Source of the DNA: CAYMUN01 sp964440265
GTDB lineage: Bacteria > Patescibacteriota > Saccharimonadia > Saccharimonadales > UBA4665
Assembly: GCA_964440265.1 (NCBI GenBank)
Contig: CAYTRU010000048.1
Coordinates: forward strand, 1-9,016
Reading direction: 5' to 3'
DNA length: 9,016 nucleotides
Positions 1 through 6,670 of this stretch are shown one piece after another (position 1 is the first letter of the stretch; the number at the start of each line of letters is the position of its first letter). The notes below the pieces were generated by a model. It saw nothing but the letters and a program-made list of their open reading frames with translations. It was not told the DNA's origin and did not search any database. The position numbers and the translations under genes were made by a program.

Positions 1-1175
1 GGGGTAGTTTGTAGGACAATTGGTACAGACTGTTGATTGCTTATAGCGGACGGCTGTACCTTTATAGTCCCCACTACTTGCCCGGCTTTAGTGGCTACAG
101 AGATTAGCTGCAAGTGTGTGCTGGTAGCAATCGGAGCGCCATTCCAGTTAGTGATAGTTAAGGCTTCGGTAGTCACAGCGGAAGTAGTGCCGCCCCAAGG
201 CAAGGCGTAGCTACCGACGACGGCACCGGCCTTGACCAGCGTTACTGGTTTAAAATTTGCCTGGGCGCTTTGGATAAGTGGCAGACTACCCTGCACAGCA
301 GTAAATAGATCCGGAGCCCCAACAAGAGCGGTAATAATCGTCACTGCTTTTCCATTAACCGTGGTTCGCGAAGCCGAGACGAAAACTCCACCGGCTTCAT
401 CGCTATTACCGGTTTTAGCACCGATAATGTTAGCCGTACCAAGCAGGAAGTTAACGTTATTAATTGTTGCAGTGTGCGGAATACCGCTGGCCGTACTTTG
501 ACCGACTATTTCGGCTAACACTGGGTTTTGCATAGCCAATTCACCAAGCCGTACCAGATCATGAGCGGTGCTAGTGGTCAGTGGTGATAATCCACTAGCG
601 TCAGGTCCGACATGGGTGGCAGTGAGCCCTTGCTGTGCCAGGTAAGCATTCGCTGCCGCAGTGTAGGCATCAAGCGAGCCAAATGCCCAAATGGCTAAGC
701 TATCGGCCATATTATTTGCTGATGGCAGCAAGATAGCCTGCAGCATCTGATATTCGCTGATTTGCTCACCATCACTTACTGGCACGACTGAACCATCTTG
801 CGCATAGTAGCTGTTAAATAAGGCGACATCTTGAGCAGTTAAGGTGATCACTGGGCCCTGCTGGCCTGCTAGTAAGGCTTTCTGTTGCAGTACCACGAGG
901 GCAGTAATCACCTTAGCGGTGCTGGCGGTCGGTGCTGGAACTTGTGGACCATGGGTTTCCAGTATGGTACTGCCCATGATACCGACTGCTGATTGACCCA
1001 CTCCTGGCCATTGCAGTTGACTGGATTCTTTCGGCTGCTGCGTCGGTGTGGTCACTGTTTGAGGCACTAACAGAGCCAGCGGACGCAAGAATGCCCGCAA
1101 ACTGTAGGAACTGATCACGACTACTACGACCGCAAGAGCCAGTCTCCATCCCCACCGTCGAGCAGTTTTTTTCAT
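1..1175 (-). CDS. D-alanyl-D-alanine carboxypeptidase, peptidase family S11 (C-terminus cut by window edge)
   Basis: Penicillin-binding-protein-type serine carboxypeptidase that removes the terminal D-Ala from peptidoglycan stem peptides outside the cytoplasmic membrane. I translated the minus strand from the ATG at 1175-1173: 391 codons stay open to the window edge with no stop. Residues 1-8 are basic and 11-36 form a hydrophobic signal anchor or signal peptide. All three S11 active-site motifs are present in the right order and spacing: S85-T-A-K88 (SxxK), S152-A-N154 (SxN) and K254-T-G256 (KTG). Residues from about 308 form a beta-rich tail resembling the PBP5 C-terminal domain, which is incomplete here. 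The gene diverges from lemA with 77 nt between the starts. A weak AAAGAG lies before the ATG. The family assignment is firm; the exact DacA/DacB subtype is not resolved. Confidence 0.93.
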   Translation of the reverse strand, partial: MKKTARRWGWRLALAVVVVVISSYSLRAFLRPLALLVPQTVTTPTQQPKESSQLQWPGVGQSAVGIMGSTILETHGPQVPAPTASTAKVITALVVLQQKALLAGQQGPVITLTAQDVALFNSYYAQDGSVVPVSDGEQISEYQMLQAILLPSANNMADSLAIWAFGSLDAYTAAANAYLAQQGLTATHVGPDASGLSPLTTSTAHDLVRLGELAMQNPVLAEIVGQSTASGIPHTATINNVNFLLGTANIIGAKTGNSDEAGGVFVSASRTTVNGKAVTIITALVGAPDLFTAVQGSLPLIQSAQANFKPVTLVKAGAVVGSYALPWGGTTSAVTTEALTITNWNGAPIATSTHLQLISVATKAGQVVGTIKVQPSAISNQQSVPIVLQTT

Positions 1176-1185
1176 AAGCTCTTTT

Positions 1186-1191
1186 ATGATA
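1186..1191 (-). promoter_or_regulatory. Candidate -10 box of the carboxypeptidase gene
   Basis: On the minus strand TATCAT (5 of 6 to consensus) lies 10 nt before the ATG at 1175, so the transcript would start about 4 nt before the start codon. The hexamer 17 nt upstream (ACAACA, 1214-1209) is a poor -35. It would overlap the promoter region of the divergent lemA gene. Confidence 0.3.
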
Positions 1192-1213
1192 CATGACTGT
1201 AGCTAAAGTGTTG

Positions 1214-1219
1214 TATAAT
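1214..1219 (+). promoter_or_regulatory. Candidate -10 box of lemA
   Basis: A perfect TATAAT lies 33 nt before the lemA ATG, predicting transcription start near 1226 and a short leader that includes the AAAGGAG ribosome-binding site. No good -35 hexamer is visible 16-18 nt upstream, so the call rests on the -10 box and its position. Confidence 0.5.
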
Positions 1220-1232
1220 GGAGCTATCATAT

Positions 1233-1239
1233 AAAGGAG
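1233..1239 (+). promoter_or_regulatory. Shine-Dalgarno sequence of lemA
   Basis: AAAGGAG followed by a 13-nt spacer to the ATG at 1253. The match is strong but the spacing is longer than usual. It supports the ATG at 1253 rather than an internal start. Confidence 0.6.
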
Positions 1240-1252
1240 TAGAGTAAACATT

Positions 1253-1819
1253 ATGGTCGTAGTACTTATAGTCATCGCAGTTGTTGTCGTGTTTGGCCTA
1301 ATCGCCGCCGGTATGTACAACTCCTTAGTACGCTTAAACCAACAGTCCGATGAAGCCTGGAGCGACATCACCGTCCAGTTAAAGCGTCGTTACGATCTGA
1401 TACCTAACTTAGTCAATACTGTCAAAGGTTACGCCAGCCACGAATCAGGCGTTTTTGAAAAGGTCAGCGAAGCTCGTGCCAATGCGCTCAATGCCCAGGG
1501 TCCAGCAGCAACTGCAAAGGCAGAAGGCGATTTCCAGCAGACTATGAAGAGCCTGTTCGCTGTTGCCGAAGCCTACCCAGACCTGAAGGCTTCGCAAAAC
1601 TTCCAGGAACTGCAAGCTGAACTGACTGACACCGAAGATAAGATCCAAGCCTAACGACGCTTTTACAACGGTGTAGTACGCGACTTTAATACCAAGCGCA
1701 AGAGCTTCCCAACCAATATTTTTGCCAATATGCTTGGTTTCAAGCAAGACAAAGAGTTCTTCGAGCTTGATGATGCCCAGACTGCTGCTGTCCAAAACGC
1801 TGTCGAAGTCAAATTTTAA
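1253..1819 (+). pseudogene. lemA: LemA family membrane protein interrupted by an in-frame TAA at codon 134
   Basis: LemA proteins are small envelope proteins with an N-terminal membrane helix and an extracytoplasmic helical bundle, commonly encoded next to HtpX; their biochemical role is unclear. Residues 1-22 are the hydrophobic helix, followed by the typical start of the bundle, with the RRYDLIPNLV block at about 46-55 and NFQELQ near 116. The frame stops at 1652-1654 after 133 residues. The same frame then continues without a break for 54 codons that encode the rest of LemA (RRFYNGVVRD, then FPTNIFANMLGF, FFELDDA and a terminal EVKF) and ends at TAA 1817-1819, giving 188 codons, a normal LemA length. 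This is therefore one nonsense codon in an otherwise intact gene, not a frameshift. It could be a sequencing or assembly error, a real mutation, or readthrough. Taken literally, the product would be only 1253-1654. htpX begins 39 nt downstream, suggesting one operon. Confidence 0.9.
1652..1654 (+). other. Internal in-frame stop codon in lemA
   Basis: TAA sits where related LemA proteins carry a sense residue immediately before the conserved R-R-F-Y-N segment. One substitution from codons such as TCA or TAC/TAT would produce it. The following base is C, a context known to make stop codons leakier in bacteria. No frame change occurs on either side. Confidence 0.9.
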
Positions 1820-1827
1820 GCGAACTA

Positions 1828-1858
1828 TTTAGGCGAATAACCCGAGTAGCCACCTAAA
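1828..1858 (+). repeat. Inverted repeat directly abutting the htpX start codon
   Basis: TTTAGG (1828-1833) and CCTAAA (1853-1858) are exact reverse complements around a 19-nt loop; the second arm ends at the base before the ATG. No Shine-Dalgarno sequence is visible for htpX, so the hairpin occupies the initiation region. It lies between lemA and htpX and could influence htpX translation; that role is inference. Confidence 0.4.
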
Positions 1859-2743
1859 ATGTATTCCGATATAGCTCAGAATAAGCGCAAGACTCTCGTA
1901 ATTATGGCGATTTTCATGGCCTTTGTAGCGTTGATCATTTGGATTTTTGATCAGTACCTTGGAGGTAGTATAGGGATATTTTACGGTGGCTTAATCGGTG
2001 CTGCGATCTATACCTTGATTACGTATTACGCCGGTTCAAAAATGGCTCTAGCGGTCAATGGTGCTCAGGAGATCCAAAAGCAAGACAATGTCCGCCTCTG
2101 GCGTATAGTCGAGAATCTAGCCATTACAGACGGACTGCCGATGCCGAAAGTTTTCATTATGAACGATCCTGCCCCGAACGCTTTTGCTACGGGCCGGGAT
2201 CCGAAGCATTCTGCCGTAGCTGTGACATCTGGCTTGCTGGAAATTATGAACGATGAAGAGCTGCAGGGAGTCTTAGCGCATGAAATGGGACACGTCAAAA
2301 ACTACGACATTCGGGTCAGCATGGTAGCATTTGCCCTGACAGCTGTTATCTCGCTGCTGGCTGACATCATGCTGCGCCTGACATGGTTTCGTAGTGATGA
2401 CAACCGCGGTAATAATGGTAATCAAGTATTTTTAATTCTCGGTATAGTAGCAGCCATATTGGCTCCTCTGATTGCGACGCTTATCCAGTTGGCTATCTCT
2501 AGGCAGCGTGAGTATTTGGCTGATGCCACTGGCGCATTGACCACCCGTTACCCCGAAGCCTTAGCTAGCGCCCTAGAGAAAATTAAGCAAACTGGCAGCG
2601 TTGTTCGTCGCCAAAATACCGCCACAGCCCATCTATTCTTTGCCAATCCGCTCAGAAAAGGCAATCTTAGCAGCCTTTTCAGTACTCATCCGCCGCTTGA
2701 TGAGCGTATCGCTCGCTTACGCAGTATGGGTTCCCATGCTTGA
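1859..2743 (+). CDS. htpX: Protease HtpX, M48 family zinc metallopeptidase
   Basis: Membrane-bound zinc endopeptidase that degrades misfolded membrane proteins from the cytoplasmic face. The 294-residue length fits the family. Two N-terminal membrane helices lie at about 12-31 and 36-57. The catalytic motif H141-E-M-G-H145 provides two zinc ligands and the catalytic glutamate E142. The third ligand is E218 in R-E-Y-L-A-D-A, following a hydrophobic segment at about 189-212; another hydrophobic stretch lies at 153-172. The conserved STHPPLDERI block at 265-274 is present. The chosen ATG gives the usual N-terminus (MYSDIAQNKRK); no Shine-Dalgarno precedes it and a hairpin abuts it. It follows lemA by 39 nt, a common pairing. 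The gene appears intact although its lemA partner is interrupted. Confidence 0.96.
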   Translation: MYSDIAQNKRKTLVIMAIFMAFVALIIWIFDQYLGGSIGIFYGGLIGAAIYTLITYYAGSKMALAVNGAQEIQKQDNVRLWRIVENLAITDGLPMPKVFIMNDPAPNAFATGRDPKHSAVAVTSGLLEIMNDEELQGVLAHEMGHVKNYDIRVSMVAFALTAVISLLADIMLRLTWFRSDDNRGNNGNQVFLILGIVAAILAPLIATLIQLAISRQREYLADATGALTTRYPEALASALEKIKQTGSVVRRQNTATAHLFFANPLRKGNLSSLFSTHPPLDERIARLRSMGSHA

Positions 2744-2759
2744 TCTGAGGACACTGCAT

Positions 2760-2790
2760 TTGCGCTGGGCGGAGGCGCATCCTATATACT
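2760..2790 (+). promoter_or_regulatory. Candidate promoter of the 2798 membrane protein gene (near-leaderless)
   Basis: TTGCGC (2760-2765) is separated by 17 nt from TATATA (2783-2788), which overlaps TATACT (2785-2790). Either -10 reading places transcription start at about 2795-2797, within 3 nt of the ATG at 2798. No Shine-Dalgarno is present in front of this gene, which fits leaderless translation. The -35 match is weak. Confidence 0.35.
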
Positions 2791-2797
2791 AGAAACT

Positions 2798-3832
2798 ATG
2801 GCAAAGAAAACCGAGAAGACCCCCGTGAAGCGGCCAACCGCCAAATCCACCACCCAGAAAAGCCCGGCGAAGCAGGCAGCTGCCAAGCGGACGGTTACGG
2901 CTAAAGCTTCTGACAAGCAGTCATCACCGCGGCGTTTGAAAAGAAGCTCGTACAAAAGTTTGCGTTTACAAAAACGTATCAAACATCCGGCAAAATTGCC
3001 GAGTGTCTGGAAGCTTATCAAGCTCGCTAGCCTCACACTCTGGCGGCGAAAGGTGCTGTTTATTGGCATTACGCTAATCTATGGACTACTCAACGTAGTA
3101 CTTGCCCAAGGCTTGTCAGCCACTACTAATGTGCCTGCCCTCAAGAACATTCTCGACAATCTGACGCCCCAGCACCTCAACGCCTTAGTATCTGGAACGA
3201 CTATTTTTGTATCACTGATTACTTCAGCTGGCACGAGCCCCAGTCAAATCGCGGGGGCTTATCAGGCTTTCTTGGCGCTGCTTGGAAGTCTGGCTATTAT
3301 CTGGGCACTGCGGCAGGTTTTAGTGGGGGCTCGACCACGCATCCGGGATGCTTATTACCGCGGCATGTATCCACTAGTCCCTTTTTTGTTAGTGTTCCTG
3401 GTAGCATGCCTGCAATTGATACCCCTCTTAGTCGGTGCCACTCTCTATAGTATTGTGATAAGTAGGGGTATTGCTGCTTATTTTGTCGAAAAGCTTCTGT
3501 GGGGCCTGCTGTATGGATTACTGAGCTTGCTGACATTTTACTTACTCAGCTCGTCAATCTTCGCCCTCTATATTGTGACACTGCCCGATATGACACCCAT
3601 GCGAGCCTTACGCTCAGCCCGCGAATTGGTACGACATCGGCGCTGGACAGTAGTTCGTAAAATCTTGGCTTTACCAGTTATTTTAGTGCTGATAGCAGCT
3701 GTACTCATGCTGCCCATCATTATCCTGCTGACACCGCTGGCGCAGTATGTGTTCTTCATACTCACTATGCTTGCCTTACTTGCCATACACACCTATATGT
3801 ATACCTTATATAGAGAACTGCTGAATGACTAA
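2798..3832 (+). CDS. Polytopic membrane protein with Lys/Ala/Pro-rich N-terminal tail, function unknown
   Basis: I do not recognise a named family. The 344 residues split into two parts. Residues 1 to about 65 are hydrophilic and strongly basic (motifs such as KRPTAK, SPAKQAAAKRT and PRRLKR), like a histone H1-type or ribosomal-protein tail, and by the positive-inside rule should be cytoplasmic. From about residue 84 the chain is hydrophobic, with probable helices at 85-105, 154-176, 192-222, 233-262, 288-311 and 314-337, about six spans. Basic loops at 178-190 and 270-288 (ARELVRHRRW) suggest cytoplasmic loops. The start codon sits at a leaderless-type position. The stop overlaps the ligA start by 8 nt, so ligA is probably translationally coupled to it. 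Low-complexity tails evolve fast and do not by themselves indicate DNA binding. Confidence 0.85.
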   Translation: MAKKTEKTPVKRPTAKSTTQKSPAKQAAAKRTVTAKASDKQSSPRRLKRSSYKSLRLQKRIKHPAKLPSVWKLIKLASLTLWRRKVLFIGITLIYGLLNVVLAQGLSATTNVPALKNILDNLTPQHLNALVSGTTIFVSLITSAGTSPSQIAGAYQAFLALLGSLAIIWALRQVLVGARPRIRDAYYRGMYPLVPFLLVFLVACLQLIPLLVGATLYSIVISRGIAAYFVEKLLWGLLYGLLSLLTFYLLSSSIFALYIVTLPDMTPMRALRSARELVRHRRWTVVRKILALPVILVLIAAVLMLPIIILLTPLAQYVFFILTMLALLAIHTYMYTLYRELLND

Positions 3833-5710
3833 AGAACAGGCCAGCGCGCGTATCAATAAACTACGTGAGCTGATCAATGAGTACCGCTACCACTACCATG
3901 TGCTTGACGAGTCACTTATGAGCGAGGCGGCCGCTGACAGCCTGAAGCATGAGCTTTCGCAGCTCGAGACCGAGTACCCTGACCTAATTACCCCTGACTC
4001 ACCGACGCAGCGGGTGGCGGGCCAGGCACTGCCAGGCTTTACGCAGCGGGAACATAGCTCACGCATGCTCAGCCTCAACGATATGTTCGATGAGGCTGAG
4101 GTTCGAGCGTGGCAGGCGCGCATCACGAAACTACTACCACCTGAGGCTAAGCTAGAGTACTTTGCCGATATCAAGATGGACGGCCTGGCCTGTGCGCTGG
4201 TATACAAAGACGGTCTGCTGGAGCTAGCCATTACCCGTGGTGATGGTTTTATAGGTGAAGATGTGACAGCCAATGTGCGAACGATTGATTCGGTGCCACT
4301 ACGCTTGCGAGNNNNNNNNNNNNNNNNNNNNNNNNNNNNNNNNNNNNNNNNNNNNNNNNNNNNNNNNNNNNNNNNNNNNNNNNNNNNNNNNNNNNNNNNN
4401 NNNNNNNNNNNCAGGAACTGCCGACTAATGACCATGCCTACCAGGCGCTGCGCGGACTTGGTTTTCTAGCTAATAATGATGCAGCGGTACTGCAAAGCAT
4501 CGAGCAAGTAATGGATTTTGCGAAACAATGGGAAACAAAGCGACAAGAGCTACCCTTTCATACCGATGGTTTAGTGGTGAAGATCAATGATCGGCAACTA
4601 TATCGACGTCTGGGGGTAGTCGGAAAAGCACCACGAGGGGCTATTGCCCTCAAATATGCCGCCGAACAAGCCACCACAAAAGTGAGAGATATCTTTATAT
4701 CGATCGGTCGAACTGGGGTGGCGACTCCGGTGGCTATCTTGGAACCGGTCGTCATAGCTGGCAGTACGGTTCAGATGGCGACCTTGCATAACGAATCAGA
4801 AGTAAAACGGAAAGATATCCGTATCGGCGACACGGTCATCGTGCACAAAGCCGGCGATATTATTCCAGAAGTTGTCGAGTCGCTGACGAAATTACGAGAC
4901 GGTACGGAGAAACCCTTTGCTATGCCGCGACACTGCCCCGATTGTAATACTAAACTTGTTAAGTATAAGCTTGAAGATGCTGCGTGGCGCTGTCCGAATG
5001 AAGCTTGTCCCTCCCGGGCCTGGAAACGTATCGAACATTTTGCCAGTAAATCTGCTATGGATATCGAGGGTCTGGGCGAAAAAAATGTTATCACCTTGCT
5101 GCAGCATGAGCTGATCGCTGACCCAGCTGATATTTATAGCTTGCAGGTTGAAACACTACTGAAGTTAGAGCGTTTTGCCGAAGTTTCAGCAAACAAATTG
5201 ATTACTGCCATTCAAGCGAAAAAAAGGCCTACGCTAGCTCGTTTCGTCTACGGTCTCGGGATTCGTCATATCGGTACGCAGACGGCGATCGAGCTGGCTA
5301 ACCATTTTCGCAACCTGGAAGCGTTGTCAGCGGCTACCATCGACGAACTAGCCGAAGTCGAGGGTATCGGCGAGATCGTAGCCGCGTCAGTCGTCGAGTG
5401 GTTCAGTGAAGCACAAAGCCAAAATTTGCTAAAAAAGTTTCAAGCTCGAGGAGTCTGGCCTCAGCCCGTTCAACAGATCGCTGGTACATTGAGCGGTCAA
5501 AAGTTTGTAGTAACCGGAAGTCTAGCCAGCATGGGCCGGGAAGAAGCTGGAGAACGCATCCGAACGCTTGGTGGAACCTTTCAAAGCTCTGTCGGTAAAG
5601 ATACTGACTATCTTGTCGTCGGTGCCAATGTAGGGGCAAGCAAGCTAGCAAAAGCTAGCAAATTGGGCACGAAGCAACTCACTGAAGCTGAATTCTTGAA
5701 ACTACTCTAG
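3825..5710 (+). CDS. ligA: NAD+-dependent DNA ligase LigA, interrupted by an assembly gap
   Basis: Seals nicks in DNA using NAD+, joining Okazaki fragments and completing repair. The start overlaps the upstream gene by 8 nt. The first part (162 residues) holds domain Ia and the first half of the nucleotidyltransferase domain with the adenylated lysine K117 in K-M-D-G. After 100 N the frame resumes at 4412 with 432 residues: adenylation motif DGLVVKIN, OB fold, a four-cysteine zinc finger (Cys codons at 4934, 4943, 4991 and 5006), helix-hairpin-helix repeats, and a C-terminal BRCT domain from about 5486. The two parts are in different frames across the N run, so its length is nominal. Comparison with family length (about 670 aa) implies some 70-75 missing residues, including the conserved ExRGE and NPRNAAAGS segments. 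Two NAD+-site positions in domain Ia are altered (E34 and A37). There is no sign that the real gene is broken. Confidence 0.96.
4312..4411. other. Assembly gap (100 N) inside ligA
   Basis: Exactly 100 N, the conventional placeholder for a gap of unknown size. The upstream ligA frame leaves one base of a codon at 4311 and the downstream frame starts a codon at 4412, so the true gap must leave remainder 2 on division by 3, whereas 100 leaves 1. Family comparison suggests roughly 210-230 nt are missing. Confidence 0.97.
4934..5008 (+). other. LigA zinc-finger coding segment
   Basis: Encodes C-P-D-C, 15 residues, then C-P-N-E-A-C, the tetracysteine zinc site between the OB fold and the helix-hairpin-helix domain of bacterial NAD+ ligases. 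All four cysteines are present, which supports a functional enzyme. Confidence 0.85.
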
Positions 5711-5723
5711 ATTATTATGTGAT

Positions 5724-5751
5724 TTGGACACATCCACCGCTATGCTATAAT
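5724..5751 (+). promoter_or_regulatory. Strong extended -10 promoter of the 5762 gene
   Basis: TTGGAC (5724-5729), 16-nt spacer, then TGC immediately before a perfect TATAAT (5746-5751), an extended -10 element. Predicted transcription start is near 5758, about 4 nt before the ATG at 5762. No Shine-Dalgarno is present, so the mRNA is probably leaderless. It separates this gene from ligA, which ends at 5710. Confidence 0.65.
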
Positions 5752-5761
5752 CGATGTAATT

Positions 5762-6520
5762 ATGGCTAAGCGTAAGAGTGTACAGTTTAATTGTTTTTCC
5801 CCGCCGGTGATGATCGCAACGGTGGTTATTGAAACTACCTTGGCACTTTATACAGTATGGCGCTACAAGATGTCCGCTCCGACACGGCTGGTGACGACGG
5901 TCTTATTGGCGCTGGCAACATTTCAAGTAGCCGAGTATTTTGTCTGTACCGGTTATGGTAGCGTATCTGCCGAGGCCTGGTCACGGGTAGGCTTTGTGGC
6001 GATTACCACCTTGCCAGCCCTGGGCTTGCATCTGATGCACGTCTTAGCGGGTAAGTCGAGTCGCCGTCTGGTCTATACTGCCTACGCCAGCATGGCGGTA
6101 TTTACCGGTATTTTTCTCTTGTATCAAGGCGCATTTACCGGCCATCAGTGCACTGGTAATTACGTCATCTTTCAGACTGCTAATAAACTCGGTGGTGCGA
6201 ACGGGCTTTATTACTACGGCTGGTTGTTTGTCGGTATTATGCTTGGAGCTCGCTGGGCTAACGAGTTACGCGCAAAGACTGGTAAAGCAGCCAAAAGGCG
6301 CTTGGATGCAGTCCGGGCTTTGATTATCGGTTATCTGATTTTTTTGGTACCGACTGCCTTGGCAAACACCGTCAAGCCAGAGACTCGCCAGGCTATCCCG
6401 AGTATTATGTGCGGGTTCGCCGTTCTCTTTGCGCTCATCATGGGCTTCTACATCTTGCCGCGCATGGGTGCTGCACGTAAAAGCTTGACAAATCCGTTCC
6501 AGAAGGTATTCTTAAAGTAA
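5762..6520 (+). CDS. Seven-helix integral membrane protein, function unknown
   Basis: I do not recognise a named family with certainty. The 252 residues contain seven probable membrane helices at about 14-33, 42-62, 75-95, 103-122, 147-163, 184-203 and 211-233. Basic residues concentrate in the loops after helices 1, 3 and 5 and in the C-terminal tail (RAKTGKAAKRR at 170-180; RMGAARK at 234-240), which predicts N-out, C-in topology despite a basic MAKRK start. C62 and C130, both in C-T-G contexts, would then lie on the outer side and could pair. Polar residues Q55, E58, H90 and H93 fall within or at the ends of helices. The layout resembles the stand-alone seven-helix sensor region found at the N-terminus of some histidine kinases, but there is no kinase domain and I cannot confirm homology. 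It has its own near-leaderless promoter and is probably monocistronic. Confidence 0.85.
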   Translation: MAKRKSVQFNCFSPPVMIATVVIETTLALYTVWRYKMSAPTRLVTTVLLALATFQVAEYFVCTGYGSVSAEAWSRVGFVAITTLPALGLHLMHVLAGKSSRRLVYTAYASMAVFTGIFLLYQGAFTGHQCTGNYVIFQTANKLGGANGLYYYGWLFVGIMLGARWANELRAKTGKAAKRRLDAVRALIIGYLIFLVPTALANTVKPETRQAIPSIMCGFAVLFALIMGFYILPRMGAARKSLTNPFQKVFLK

Positions 6521-6604
6521 TTCGTGCGCAAGCCAGCGGCGCGTGAAACAAACAGATAAAACAAATATATCTCTACCACCTGCCGCCGGGTGGGCGCGCA
6601 CGAA
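6521..6604 (+). repeat. Long nested imperfect hairpin after the 5762 gene
   Basis: Four nested helices are visible: TTCGTGCGC (6521-6529) with GCGCACGAA (6596-6604), GCC (6532-6534) with GGC (6593-6595), GCGGC (6536-6540) with GCCGC (6582-6586), and AGATA (6554-6558) with TATCT (6568-6572), 22 pairs in all. An alternative CCACC (6576-6580) with GGTGG (6589-6593) would compete. It begins at the base after the stop codon. There is no T-run on the plus strand, so it is not a normal intrinsic terminator. A minus-strand TATAAT (6617-6612) points into it and would start a transcript at about 6605, its exact edge. It could be a structured RNA of either strand or a 3' stabiliser. Confidence 0.45.
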
Positions 6605-6611
6605 ATCAAGA

Positions 6612-6617
6612 ATTATA
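6612..6617 (-). promoter_or_regulatory. Candidate minus-strand -10 box reading into the 6521-6604 hairpin
   Basis: The minus strand has a perfect TATAAT here with a predicted start near 6605, which matches the outer edge of the hairpin. No convincing -35 is present. AT-rich boxes occur by chance, so the support is positional only. Confidence 0.2.
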
Positions 6618-6621
6618 TAGT

Positions 6622-6667
6622 AGGCACATGCCAGGTACGAATAACTCCGTGCCTGATCCGTGCCTGA
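6622..6667 (+). repeat. Nested hairpin containing a tandem 11-bp repeat upstream of corA
   Basis: TCCGTGCCTGA occurs twice in exact tandem (6646-6656 and 6657-6667). Each copy contains GTGCCT, complementary to AGGCAC (6622-6627), and CAGGTAC (6632-6638) can pair with GTGCCTG (6649-6655) with one G-U. The two pairings nest into a 13-pair stem with a 10-nt loop. This could be an operator with repeated half-sites or part of a corA leader RNA; neither is shown. Confidence 0.4.
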
Positions 6668-6670
6668 GTT

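Noticed and set aside
232..501. 89-codon plus-strand open frame inside the carboxypeptidase
   Set aside because: It lies antisense to the segment encoding the KTG motif and shows no family features.
913..1371. 152-codon minus-strand open frame over the carboxypeptidase start and lemA
   Set aside because: It is a shadow: another minus-strand frame encodes the S11 carboxypeptidase with all active-site motifs, and lemA is on the plus strand.
1445..1795. 116-codon minus-strand open frame spanning the lemA stop
   Set aside because: It is antisense to conserved LemA coding sequence on both sides of the stop; a real gene here would not explain the conservation of the plus frame.
4511..4513. Separate gene starting at the ATG at 4511
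   Set aside because: The same frame is open and LigA-like from 4412, so this is an internal methionine of ligA after the assembly gap.
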